From Bacteroidota bacterium (GTDB lineage: Bacteria > Bacteroidota > Bacteroidia > B-17B0 > Aurantibacillaceae): 51,675 nt of DNA. Shown here piece after piece: positions 35,232-41,358 of the stretch; the first letter of the stretch is position 1; every line of letters starts with the position of its first letter. The translations under genes were made by a program, and so were the position numbers. Location: NCBI GenBank assembly GCA_021155905.1, contig JAJNBG010000026.1:1-51675 (forward strand), in the 5' to 3' direction. The notes under the pieces are model-generated. The model did not search any database. It had not been told where the DNA came from and saw nothing but the letters and a program-made list of their open reading frames with translations.

Positions 35232-35243
35232 TACGAAATCGTA
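35232..35243. promoter_or_regulatory. Palindrome in the katE / 35319 divergent region
   Basis: TACGA-AA-TCGTA, five-base perfect arms, 26 bp upstream of a CACCTTTG -7-like element (35269-35276) of the gene at 35319. Could be an operator; no regulator is assigned. Confidence 0.35.
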
Positions 35244-35318
35244 TAATAAAAATAGTCAGGAGTTAAAGCACCTTTGTAGTCAATCAACTAATAATTTAAA
35301 CAATTAAATAAGCATATT

Positions 35319-35969
35319 ATGAAAAAGCAACTTCTGGTATTAAGCATCGCATTAAGTATGAATGCCTTGAACGCCCAAACAACGACTCCAACCCCAAAAA
35401 AAGGAACTGATTCCAAAGGAACCGAACAACCCGGAACTAAAAAAGGGACCAAAACAAATGACCAAAATGGTAACCAGCAGAACGGGACTCAAAAAGGAAC
35501 TCAAAACGGAAAACAAACCACTGAGCAAAAAGGAATGCGCCAAAGTGGCTCTGAAGAAGCAGAATCCTGGAACAGTATCACTCCTCCTTCCACAGTGAGC
35601 GACAAATTCAATTCTGAATATCCCGGAATGGACGTGAGATGGAGAATGGATGGTGAAAATTATTCAGGAGAATACATGGATCACAGCACCAACCTGGGTA
35701 AAAATGTAGTGTATGACAAAAACGGAAACGTGATCCGTACAGATAATGAATTGGGTGCAGATGGCATGAACTATCCATCAATGATAGGAGATTACCATTC
35801 GAAAAACTTCCCTAATGAAGGGTACAAAGTATGGCAGACTGACGATGGAAAAGGAAACAAATGGTTTTACACCAAACGAAAAAACGGAACCACCTGGTTT
35901 GACAAGGATGGCAAATACTTCCCTGGCAAAACAGGAAAAACAGAAGAAAAAACTAAAATTATTAAATAG
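35319..35969 (+). CDS. Secreted PepSY-like protein with low-complexity linker
   Basis: A 216-aa exported protein: signal peptide (ends near MNALNAQ), then about 55 residues of Thr/Lys/Gly/Gln-rich low complexity (KKGTDSKGTEQPGTKKGTK), then two related modules. The first, SDKFNSEYPGMDVRWRMDGENYSGEY, and the second, YHSKNFPNEGYKVWQTDDGKG, have the helix-strand pattern of the PepSY-like (BLIP-like) proteins of Bacteroidota. The periplasm is the likely location. Repeated GGAAC/AAA codon blocks underlie the linker. Role unknown. Confidence 0.65.
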   Translation: MKKQLLVLSIALSMNALNAQTTTPTPKKGTDSKGTEQPGTKKGTKTNDQNGNQQNGTQKGTQNGKQTTEQKGMRQSGSEEAESWNSITPPSTVSDKFNSEYPGMDVRWRMDGENYSGEYMDHSTNLGKNVVYDKNGNVIRTDNELGADGMNYPSMIGDYHSKNFPNEGYKVWQTDDGKGNKWFYTKRKNGTTWFDKDGKYFPGKTGKTEEKTKIIK

Positions 35970-35980
35970 AAACTACCCGA

Positions 35981-36010
35981 TAAAAGGAAACTCTAAGTTT
36001 CCTTTTATTG
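35981..36010 (+). terminator. Terminator between PepSY-like and DUF4142 genes
   Basis: TAAAAGGAAAC (35981-35991) pairs with GTTTCCTTTTA (35997-36007) around a five-base loop. It may allow partial read-through to the next gene 20 bp on. Confidence 0.75.
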
Positions 36011-36027
36011 TTTAAAATTAAAGCACT

Positions 36028-36522
36028 ATGAAAAAGATCATTTTATTTACCTTGTTATCAGTTATGACTTACATAACAAAGGCACAGGTATCTGACAGAG
36101 ACAGAAAATTTGTAAAGGAAACTATTGAATGCGGTTTGTATGAGGTAAAATTATCCAACCTGGCCCTCATCAAGAGTCCGACCCCCCAGGTGAAAATTCT
36201 TGCAAAAACAATTGTAGATGATCACGCCAAGTCCGACAACGAGTTAAAAGAACTAGCCGAAAAAAAAGGCATTGCTGTACCCAGTACATTGACAGATAAG
36301 GCCATGAAGTATTTTGAAAAGCTTTCCAAAAAGGATGGAAAAGATTTTGATAAAGCCTATACCAAATGCATGAAGATGGACCACAAAAAGGCCATTTGTA
36401 GTTTTAAAAAGCAAGCAAAAAAAGGTGGAGACGCCGATTTAAAACAATGGGCATCCAACACTGTACCCTCGCTAGAAAGACATAAAGAAATGTCAAAAGA
36501 AGCCTGCAAGGCTGTGAAATAA
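36028..36522 (+). CDS. Secreted DUF4142 (ferritin-like) protein
   Basis: A 164-aa protein with a signal peptide (MKKIILFTLLSVMTYITKAQ) and a four-helix DUF4142 domain. The family pattern is clear: FVKETIECGLYEVKLSNLAL, then KILAKTIVDDHAKSDNELKELAEKKG and the later MKMDHKKAI. This domain is common in periplasmic stress-related proteins; metal binding is not demonstrated, although the helices contain the DH...E positions seen in ferritin-like folds. Ends before a strong terminator. Confidence 0.85.
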   Translation: MKKIILFTLLSVMTYITKAQVSDRDRKFVKETIECGLYEVKLSNLALIKSPTPQVKILAKTIVDDHAKSDNELKELAEKKGIAVPSTLTDKAMKYFEKLSKKDGKDFDKAYTKCMKMDHKKAICSFKKQAKKGGDADLKQWASNTVPSLERHKEMSKEACKAVK

Positions 36523-36550
36523 AATAAATAATGAATTGCATATGTTTTAG

Positions 36551-36580
36551 AGACGAGCCGATAGCGGCTCGTCTTTTTTT
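36551..36580 (+). terminator. Terminator after DUF4142 gene
   Basis: AGACGAGCCG (36551-36560) pairs perfectly with CGGCTCGTCT (36565-36574) around ATAG, then seven T. Confidence 0.95.
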
Positions 36581-36631
36581 ACCCTGTAATGCAAGCGACG
36601 TGCGTTAAAAATAACTAACCCGGAAATAGCA

Positions 36632-37063
36632 TTATGAAGATATGAGAAAGGCCTGGAGGTGATTTTCGATACTTTTTAAATTGGCATTTAAATAATATTT
36701 TTTCAGAATATTTCTGCTACTCAATAAAACATACTTAATTCTTTCACTAGAAATACCTCTGCAATTAAAAGATGTGTCGGATAGTACTTTTTCAATCCTG
36801 AATTCCTGCCCTTTGATGCGCCCAAAAATGTGCAGTCGGTATTTTCCTGCTTTAAATTTACAAAGATAAATATTGAGGCGTCCTTCATCTGTATTTGCAT
36901 CCTTATAAGTAACCTCCAATGAACCGTTTTGTGTCGTCAGATAGCTATCCAATGAATTAATGAACTCTTCTTTTATTTCAGGAGGAGACACCAGAAAATC
37001 GACTTTAAAATCGATGATTTCTAAGGGCTTTCCATCAGCCATGGGCAATTTAAAAGCTGTCAT
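36632..37063 (-). CDS. Hypothetical protein (143 aa)
   Basis: ATG 37063 gives a 143-aa soluble protein starting MTAFKLPMADGKPLEIIDF. An upstream in-frame start at 37177 would add 38 poorly coding residues and is not preferred. The protein is predicted alpha/beta, with a strand-rich middle (GSLEVTYKDANTDEGRLNIYL, AGKYRLHIFGRIKGQEFRIE) and a C-terminal helix. No cysteine pairs or motifs that I recognise. Stands alone between AT-rich spacers. Confidence 0.5.
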   Translation of the reverse strand: MTAFKLPMADGKPLEIIDFKVDFLVSPPEIKEEFINSLDSYLTTQNGSLEVTYKDANTDEGRLNIYLCKFKAGKYRLHIFGRIKGQEFRIEKVLSDTSFNCRGISSERIKYVLLSSRNILKKYYLNANLKSIENHLQAFLISS

Positions 37064-37507
37064 TTTTATTTGATTTGATGTATGTACTATAAAAGTATGC
37101 AACATAGCAATTGTGTAAGTGGGAAATTTGTTTAAAACCCTTTTTGAATAGCCAGACTTGTTTTTAACATCGGTCAAATTGAAAATTTGTTATAAACTTC
37201 TTAATAATAATTTCATGAACCAGCCTATGTAGCTGTTTTATAAGATGTTTTATTTTTTAAATGAAATGATAAATCAAATTTAATTAACAAAAATCGAAGC
37301 TCAATTTCAATCAAAAACTTTAAATTATATAACATAAAAGGTAACTCAACCCAAAATAACAAAGGATTGTTGCATAATTCCCATGTTTTTTGTCTGCGAT
37401 TAAAATTGCACCGGAACAAAATGGGAAACATTACTAAATTTTAGATTAAGTTTTGGGCGGGTAGGCCAAAGAAAAAGTCGGGAATTTGTTGATTGTGGAT
37501 GTTCCTA
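37064..37507. other. AT-rich intergenic region, no supported gene
   Basis: 444 bp with strong AT bias. Frames here (such as 37225-37431 on the minus strand) have no protein-like character. A GGGCGGGTAGG stretch near 37454 stands out in base composition only. Confidence 0.5.
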
Positions 37508-37771
37508 TTATTTTCTTGAAAACAGATCAGATAGATCCACTTTCACAGTAAATAGATTGAGTCGCTCTTCGTGTGAATCCAGGATTTCGACATACTGGAC
37601 CACACTGGAATGAAGGTTATAATAAACTTCAATAAAAACCTGATCCACCACATAAAGATTAATGTAAAAACCGAAATATGTAATTTTGCTAACGAATTCA
37701 CCATGCCGTCTGACAATATCCATCTTTTCATCAAGTGAGCATGAATTAAACATATGTTCATTGAGCGCCAT
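37508..37771 (-). CDS. Hypothetical protein (87 aa)
   Basis: ATG 37771 gives an 87-aa protein (MALNEHMFNSCSLDEKMDIV...), with a helical start and a beta-rich end (KITYFGFYINLYVVDQVFIEVYY...). A longer reading from 37879 would overlap a different, better supported small gene in another frame, so the shorter start is chosen. It begins 25 bp after that small gene on the same strand and is likely co-transcribed with it. Family unknown to me. Confidence 0.5.
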   Translation of the reverse strand: MALNEHMFNSCSLDEKMDIVRRHGEFVSKITYFGFYINLYVVDQVFIEVYYNLHSSVVQYVEILDSHEERLNLFTVKVDLSDLFSRK

Positions 37772-37796
37772 AAATGTTATTCGTTTTTCTGAAAAA

Positions 37797-37949
37797 TTAT
37801 TTTGAACATAAATAGATGACACGGCCGCAGGAAACACAAACTTTATCTCTCGTTTTCTTGTTAGTTTTAAGATACTCATGGTAGCAATTCTCCTCCTTAA
37901 TTAATTTAATGCTTGCTTCCTGATCTTTGTTTTGGAATATGACTTTCAT
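37797..37949 (-). CDS. Small C-x-H / C-x-x-C zinc-ribbon-like protein (50 aa), copy 1
   Basis: ATG 37949 to TAA 37797 encodes 50 aa. Its central part, EENCYHEYLK, nine residues and then CVSCGRVIY, matches the gene at 38596-38790 (HENCVHPILK ... CAKCGRSIY) with identical spacing between the two motifs. The shared C-x-H and C-x-x-C pairs suggest one bound zinc. This frame overlaps the start of a longer frame usually called here (37508-37879), and the paralogue shows that this is the real one. An apparent AAGGAGGAG ribosome-binding site before 37879 is simply the Lys-Glu-Glu codons of this gene. Confidence 0.65.
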   Translation of the reverse strand: MKVIFQNKDQEASIKLIKEENCYHEYLKTNKKTRDKVCVSCGRVIYLCSK

Positions 37950-38220
37950 AATACTTGATTTTAAATACAATTTACTACCGATAGTCCCCCTTGCATTTAA
38001 TTAATTGGCAGAATATTATTTAAAATCGCTAAAAACCATGATTTATACTTTAGTAAAGGAAAAAACACGGCTCCGCTCTCTAATCTTATTTCATTAAAGC
38101 CTGAAAAAGTTTTGCTTTTTTACCATTGAACACCTAACACATTTATGTTGACAATGCCTGGATTTATATGCGAAATGTGTAACTCGATCATCATCGATAG
38201 TCTTAATATTGTGTCCACTT
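37950..38220. other. AT-rich spacer
   Basis: About 270 bp separating divergent small genes, AT-rich, no gene supported. TAATATTG at 38205-38212 may be the -7 element of the gene at 38221. Confidence 0.4.
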
Positions 38221-38457
38221 ATGAATGATTTAAAACTAATACAACAGGCCATCACAGGCCTCGTACATATTAAAGAAAACAGCCAGTTCAACAGTATTCA
38301 ATCGAATATGGTTATCCTTGAAGAAAATATAACGGCGCGCCTTTTTGGCGATATCGGTAATATTATTTTAAAAAAGGGTTCCTCCGTGTATATACATGGA
38401 ATTGTTACAGGTAGCGTTGAAAATCAGGGCGGCGCAATTCATATCTTCAGTAACTAG
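38221..38457 (+). CDS. Small bactofilin-like beta-repeat protein (78 aa)
   Basis: ATG 38221 is chosen over a TTG four codons earlier. After a helical N-terminus (NDLKLIQQAITGLVHIK) the protein has short hydrophobic repeats, ARLFGDIGNIILKKGSSVYIHGIVTGSVENQGG, reminiscent of the right-handed beta-helix turns of bactofilins (G-x-[IV]-x-G-x-[IV]). It is shorter than true bactofilins (usually above 100 aa), so the assignment rests on pattern only. Possibly a polymer-forming or capping protein; function unproven. Confidence 0.45.
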   Translation: MNDLKLIQQAITGLVHIKENSQFNSIQSNMVILEENITARLFGDIGNIILKKGSSVYIHGIVTGSVENQGGAIHIFSN

Positions 38458-38570
38458 CGATTTATTTACATAAAATACACGCCAATTCCGATTCAAAAAT
38501 TAAATTGGCCCTATTAGCTATCAAAAGGGGATTCTCGGCATAATTTTACATTAAAGTATATTTGGTGCTA

Positions 38571-38578
38571 TAGTTTTG
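38571..38578 (+). promoter_or_regulatory. -7 element of small zinc-ribbon gene copy 2
   Basis: TAGTTTTG fits TAnnTTTG, 17 bp before ATG 38596. A second match, TATATTTG at 38557-38564, lies just upstream. Confidence 0.4.
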
Positions 38579-38595
38579 TAGCAAAGAATTGCTGT

Positions 38596-38790
38596 ATGAA
38601 ACGATTACATAAAATAGGAGACTTAATCGTCCTACAAATTAACAAACATGAAAACTGCGTTCATCCAATTTTAAAAATGTCAAAAACTAGTGGCGAAAAA
38701 ATCTGCGCCAAATGCGGAAGATCGATTTACATCATCGGCGACTCAAACAACCCTCTTAGCCTTTTGGTTTCTCAAAGCAACAAGCAATAG
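38596..38790 (+). CDS. Small C-x-H / C-x-x-C zinc-ribbon-like protein (64 aa), copy 2
   Basis: A 64-aa protein: a basic N-terminus, a beta-like DLIVLQI, then HENCVHPILK and CAKCGRSIYIIG. The two cysteine/histidine pairs are spaced as in copy 1 at 37797-37949 (C-x-H-x15-C-x-x-C). A single zinc site is likely; nucleic-acid or protein binding is possible but not shown. The extra C-terminal 14 residues (SNNPLSLLVSQSNKQ region) are absent from copy 1. Confidence 0.6.
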   Translation: MKRLHKIGDLIVLQINKHENCVHPILKMSKTSGEKICAKCGRSIYIIGDSNNPLSLLVSQSNKQ

Positions 38791-38843
38791 TTTCAGGAAA
38801 ATATTTAAAAGTTCCGGTCATAGAAACTGCAACAACTAAGATT

Positions 38844-39089
38844 CTAACATTCAATCTGGCAATTCAGGCTATAATTACCTGTATCATCAACTCCAGTGTC
38901 AGTATGCTCATTGCATTTAGATTCGGCACCGCTCCTGGAATCTCTGTAAGTTTTATGTGAATAATCCCTGATGTTTTCGCCACTGTTATTCCTGTAAATT
39001 TTTGAGCAGGTGCAGGTAAAATCTTTCCTGCAGGAAACAATAGACAACATTGCCAGTAAAATACTACTTGATAAAAATATTCTTTTCAT
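38844..39089 (-). CDS. Cysteine-rich small lipoprotein (81 aa)
   Basis: Signal sequence with lipobox SIVSC (MKRIFLSSSILLAMLSIVSC, C20), then RKDFTCTCSKIYR and further cysteines in SKCNEH and NCQIEC. Five cysteines in the mature part besides the lipidated one suggest disulfides in the periplasm. Outer-membrane lipoprotein is the likely location. CAAACCTA at 39148-39155 is a -7 element on the minus strand (TAGGTTTG). Function unknown. Confidence 0.65.
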   Translation of the reverse strand: MKRIFLSSSILLAMLSIVSCRKDFTCTCSKIYRNNSGENIRDYSHKTYRDSRSGAESKCNEHTDTGVDDTGNYSLNCQIEC

Positions 39090-39324
39090 TTAATTTGATT
39101 GATCTGTTAAATCATTCTGCTTAAACTGACTGATGATAAAATTTTCACAAACCTAAAAAATAAAAAATCTCGCAATATGGTCATTCGGTGAAAAGGAAAA
39201 AAAAATAGCCATGTGCGGTAACTTGTACGATCAAGCCATGTCGCTCTCCTAACTTCAAGAAAGCTAAACACACTCTAATTTTTTTGAGCATTCTTTCTTA
39301 TTAAATCATAATGTTGTTTCAAGT

Positions 39325-39693
39325 TTATGCCCATTTACTTAATTCCTCACCCTGTTTGTTTTGCTCAGCTAAAGTCCAGCTATCAGTCACCGTGGTTTCT
39401 AACCAAGACTTACCCGACTTCCTGAATACCTGAACTCCTAAGCCATACACATCACCAAAATTCTGCTCTAAATCACTAACCTTCATTTCAGGCACAATAG
39501 TAACTTCGCCTTTATGATGTTCGGTGCGGCATTCACCAAGAGTAGCACTATTAGGCTTTAACAAATTCTTAGGAGACAGGCCACCGGGTTTATGCGACTT
39601 CGTGAAAAACTCCAGTTTCAAATAAGGAAAAATCTGATTGAATTCTTCCTGTATGGCGAAGATCTTTCTGCCGTCGTTTATTGCTATTTTCAT
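39325..39693 (-). CDS. Conserved hypothetical protein (122 aa)
   Basis: A cytoplasmic 122-aa protein, MKIAINDGRKIFAIQEEFNQIFPYL, with a helix-strand opening, then FTKSHKPGGLSPKNLL, then TLGECRTEH, and EMKVSDLEQNFGDVYGLGVQVFRKSG, ending in TVTDSWTLAEQNKQGEEL. Proteins with this ending occur in other Bacteroidota as hypotheticals, from memory; I know no function. It lies 47 bp downstream of the 105-aa membrane protein gene on the same strand and could be its operon partner under the same tandem-box promoter. Confidence 0.6.
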   Translation of the reverse strand: MKIAINDGRKIFAIQEEFNQIFPYLKLEFFTKSHKPGGLSPKNLLKPNSATLGECRTEHHKGEVTIVPEMKVSDLEQNFGDVYGLGVQVFRKSGKSWLETTVTDSWTLAEQNKQGEELSKWA

Positions 39694-39740
39694 TGTTGTG
39701 GGTTATTACTATTATCGGAATTGTTCTACAAAAATTCAGA

Positions 39741-40058
39741 TTAAAAAATAAGGATGATCAGGTCAAGAAGCACGGCAACACCGCTTAAATAAATAATCGC
39801 TCTCATTGGTGCAACAGCCAATACCAGTGCTAAACTAATAATAGTAGGAAAAGCAATTAGGGCAATTTTTAATGCATTATCCTGTGCGCCATAAGCAGCT
39901 GCTATTCCGCCTATACATCCGATGAACACAACCAGGATAGAGATAATTCCAAAGCGGTTAAATTCCATTTTGTCCCAAAATGCAGTTGTGGTTGTTGAAG
40001 TTGCCTGGCTAGTTCTGTTTGTACTTCTTGTTTGATTTGATCTGATAGTTGTTTCCAT
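39741..40058 (-). CDS. Membrane protein of unknown function under tandem TGA-N6-TCA boxes
   Basis: A 105-aa protein: a Thr/Ser/Arg-rich hydrophilic N-terminus of about 30 residues (METTIRSNQTRSTNRTSQAT), then three hydrophobic segments (FGIISILVVFIGCIGGIAAA, ALKIALIAFPTIISLALVLA, AIIYLSGVAVLLDLIILIF). No known motif. Its promoter has TAATTTTG (-7) and two TGA-N6-TCA boxes at the same distances as those of the cbb3 operon, so it is predicted to be co-regulated with oxygen respiration. A role in the envelope or respiratory chain is a guess. Confidence 0.65.
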   Translation of the reverse strand: METTIRSNQTRSTNRTSQATSTTTTAFWDKMEFNRFGIISILVVFIGCIGGIAAAYGAQDNALKIALIAFPTIISLALVLAVAPMRAIIYLSGVAVLLDLIILIF

Positions 40059-40099
40059 GATTCTATGTTTTATAGTTTTTATTTCAATAATTGATGAAA

Positions 40100-40164
40100 C
40101 AAAATTAGTGGAAGCATAGAGGTTTAAAAATGAGCATCATCAGAAAGACACATGACCTTCGTCA
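40100..40164 (-). promoter_or_regulatory. Promoter with tandem CRP/FNR-type boxes for the 105-aa membrane protein
   Basis: Minus-strand -7 element TAATTTTG at 40107-40100. TGA-N6-TCA boxes at 40131-40142 (centre 40136.5) and 40153-40164 (centre 40158.5), 33 and 55 bp upstream of the -7 centre and 22 bp apart. Identical geometry to 42613-42682. Confidence 0.65.
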
Positions 40165-40220
40165 GTTCAGAAAAAACTCCGGATCATGCATACTAATGCA
40201 AATCAGAGAACGTGCATACT

Positions 40221-40247
40221 AAAAAACCCCGGGATGTCCCGGAGTTT
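40221..40247 (-). terminator. Terminator of the kinase-regulator operon
   Basis: On the minus strand AAACTCCGGG pairs with CCCGGGGTTT around ACAT, followed by T; 30 bp after the response-regulator stop. Confidence 0.85.
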
Positions 40248-40276
40248 AGAAAAGAGCTTGATCGAAACAGGAAGAT

Positions 40277-41338
40277 TTAGTTCTTCATTTTGGCAAGCTT
40301 ATCATAATTCAAAATGGTAATCATTCCACCTGCTATTTCAATGAACTTATCTTCTTTAAAATCACTTAAAGTACGTATTACGGTTTCGGTAGCTGTACCA
40401 ACCATATTGGCCAGGTCTTCCCTTGAAACATTCATGCTGAATTTTTGCTCGTCAGCCTTTTTGTATTTATCCGACAACTTCACCAATGCTTCAGCTACTC
40501 TTTTTCTCACAGAATTGTATGCCAGTTTTACCAATTGTTTTTCCTTCTCCCGCAAATTGTTCGACAGGATTTCAATAAAACGTTTAGATACTTCTGCATT
40601 TTTATAGATCAGGGAAAAGAAATCTTCTTTCGGAATGATGAAAATTTCTGAATCTTCCAGGGCAGTGGCCGAACTGGTATATTTTTCGTCCTGCAATAAA
40701 GATAAATAACCAAAAAAATCTCCCTCTTTATGAAGTTCAGTGATCAATTCCTTCCCTAATTCATTTGTCTGAAAAATCTTTACTTTTCCTTTATTTATGA
40801 AATAAATACCTTTTGGATATCCACCCTCTTTGTAAACATCGTCTTTCTTTTTATAGCTTCTGATGTCACGTTCTTCCGATAACTTTTTAAGTGAATCAAT
40901 TCCTTTGGCTTCATTGATAAAATCGTTAATGCCCGAAAAATTTTTAGCAAATTCCCTTTTTAAAATATCATTTTTCTTCAAACGACTTTCAATAGCATTC
41001 AACAATTCCACATCATCAAAAGGCTTTGTCAGGTAATCATCGGCACCCATTTCCATGCCCTTCCGAAAATCACCTCGCTCTGCCTTCGCAGTTAAAAAGA
41101 TAAACGGAATGCCGGCGGTTTCTTCATTCTTCGACAGGAGATGTAATGTTCCATGTCCATCTAATACCGGCATCATGATGTCACAGATGATCAGATCCGG
41201 TTTTTCTTTTTGCGCTTTTTCAACACCCTCTTTTCCATTTACAGCAGTTATTACTTGGTACTGCGCAAGGGTTAAAATTTCTGCGGTGTTCTCACGTACA
41301 TCCTGGTTATCTTCGATCAATAATATTTTTTTACTCAT
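40277..41338 (-). CDS. Response regulator fused to cNMP-binding and Crp-type HTH domains
   Basis: A 353-aa transcription factor with three parts. Receiver domain, residues 1-120: acidic pocket E9/D10, phospho-acceptor D53 (ICDIMMP), T83 and K105. cNMP/Crp-type sensory beta-barrel about 150-260 (GIYFINKGKVKIF, EGDFFGYLSLL). Crp-family winged helix about 270-345 with recognition helix TATETVIRTLSDF. In that helix E318 and R322 occupy the positions of CRP E181/R185 and FNR E209/R213, which contact the TGA core. No FNR-type cysteine cluster is present. It combines in one chain what FixJ and FixK do separately. 20 bp downstream of the kinase gene; predicted to bind the TGA-N6-TCA boxes nearby. Confidence 0.9.
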   Translation of the reverse strand: MSKKILLIEDNQDVRENTAEILTLAQYQVITAVNGKEGVEKAQKEKPDLIICDIMMPVLDGHGTLHLLSKNEETAGIPFIFLTAKAERGDFRKGMEMGADDYLTKPFDDVELLNAIESRLKKNDILKREFAKNFSGINDFINEAKGIDSLKKLSEERDIRSYKKKDDVYKEGGYPKGIYFINKGKVKIFQTNELGKELITELHKEGDFFGYLSLLQDEKYTSSATALEDSEIFIIPKEDFFSLIYKNAEVSKRFIEILSNNLREKEKQLVKLAYNSVRKRVAEALVKLSDKYKKADEQKFSMNVSREDLANMVGTATETVIRTLSDFKEDKFIEIAGGMITILNYDKLAKMKN

Positions 41339-41358
41339 AATTTTTTATATAGGATATA

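Noticed and set aside
37225..37431. 68-aa minus-strand frame
   Set aside because: AT-rich, biased composition, no promoter and no protein-like pattern.
37890..37898. Strong Shine-Dalgarno (AAGGAGGAG) before a start at 37879
   Set aside because: It is the Lys-Glu-Glu codons of the small zinc-ribbon gene at 37797-37949; the paralogue at 38596 shows that this frame is the real one.
38094..38291. Minus-strand 65-aa frame with CQHKCVRC
   Set aside because: Its cysteine/histidine spacing does not match the small zinc-ribbon family, and it overlaps the start of the plus-strand bactofilin-like gene.
40176..40220. Repeated GCATACTAA (two copies near 40187 and 40214)
   Set aside because: Only two short copies; no relation to the operator boxes or to a mobile-element end could be seen.
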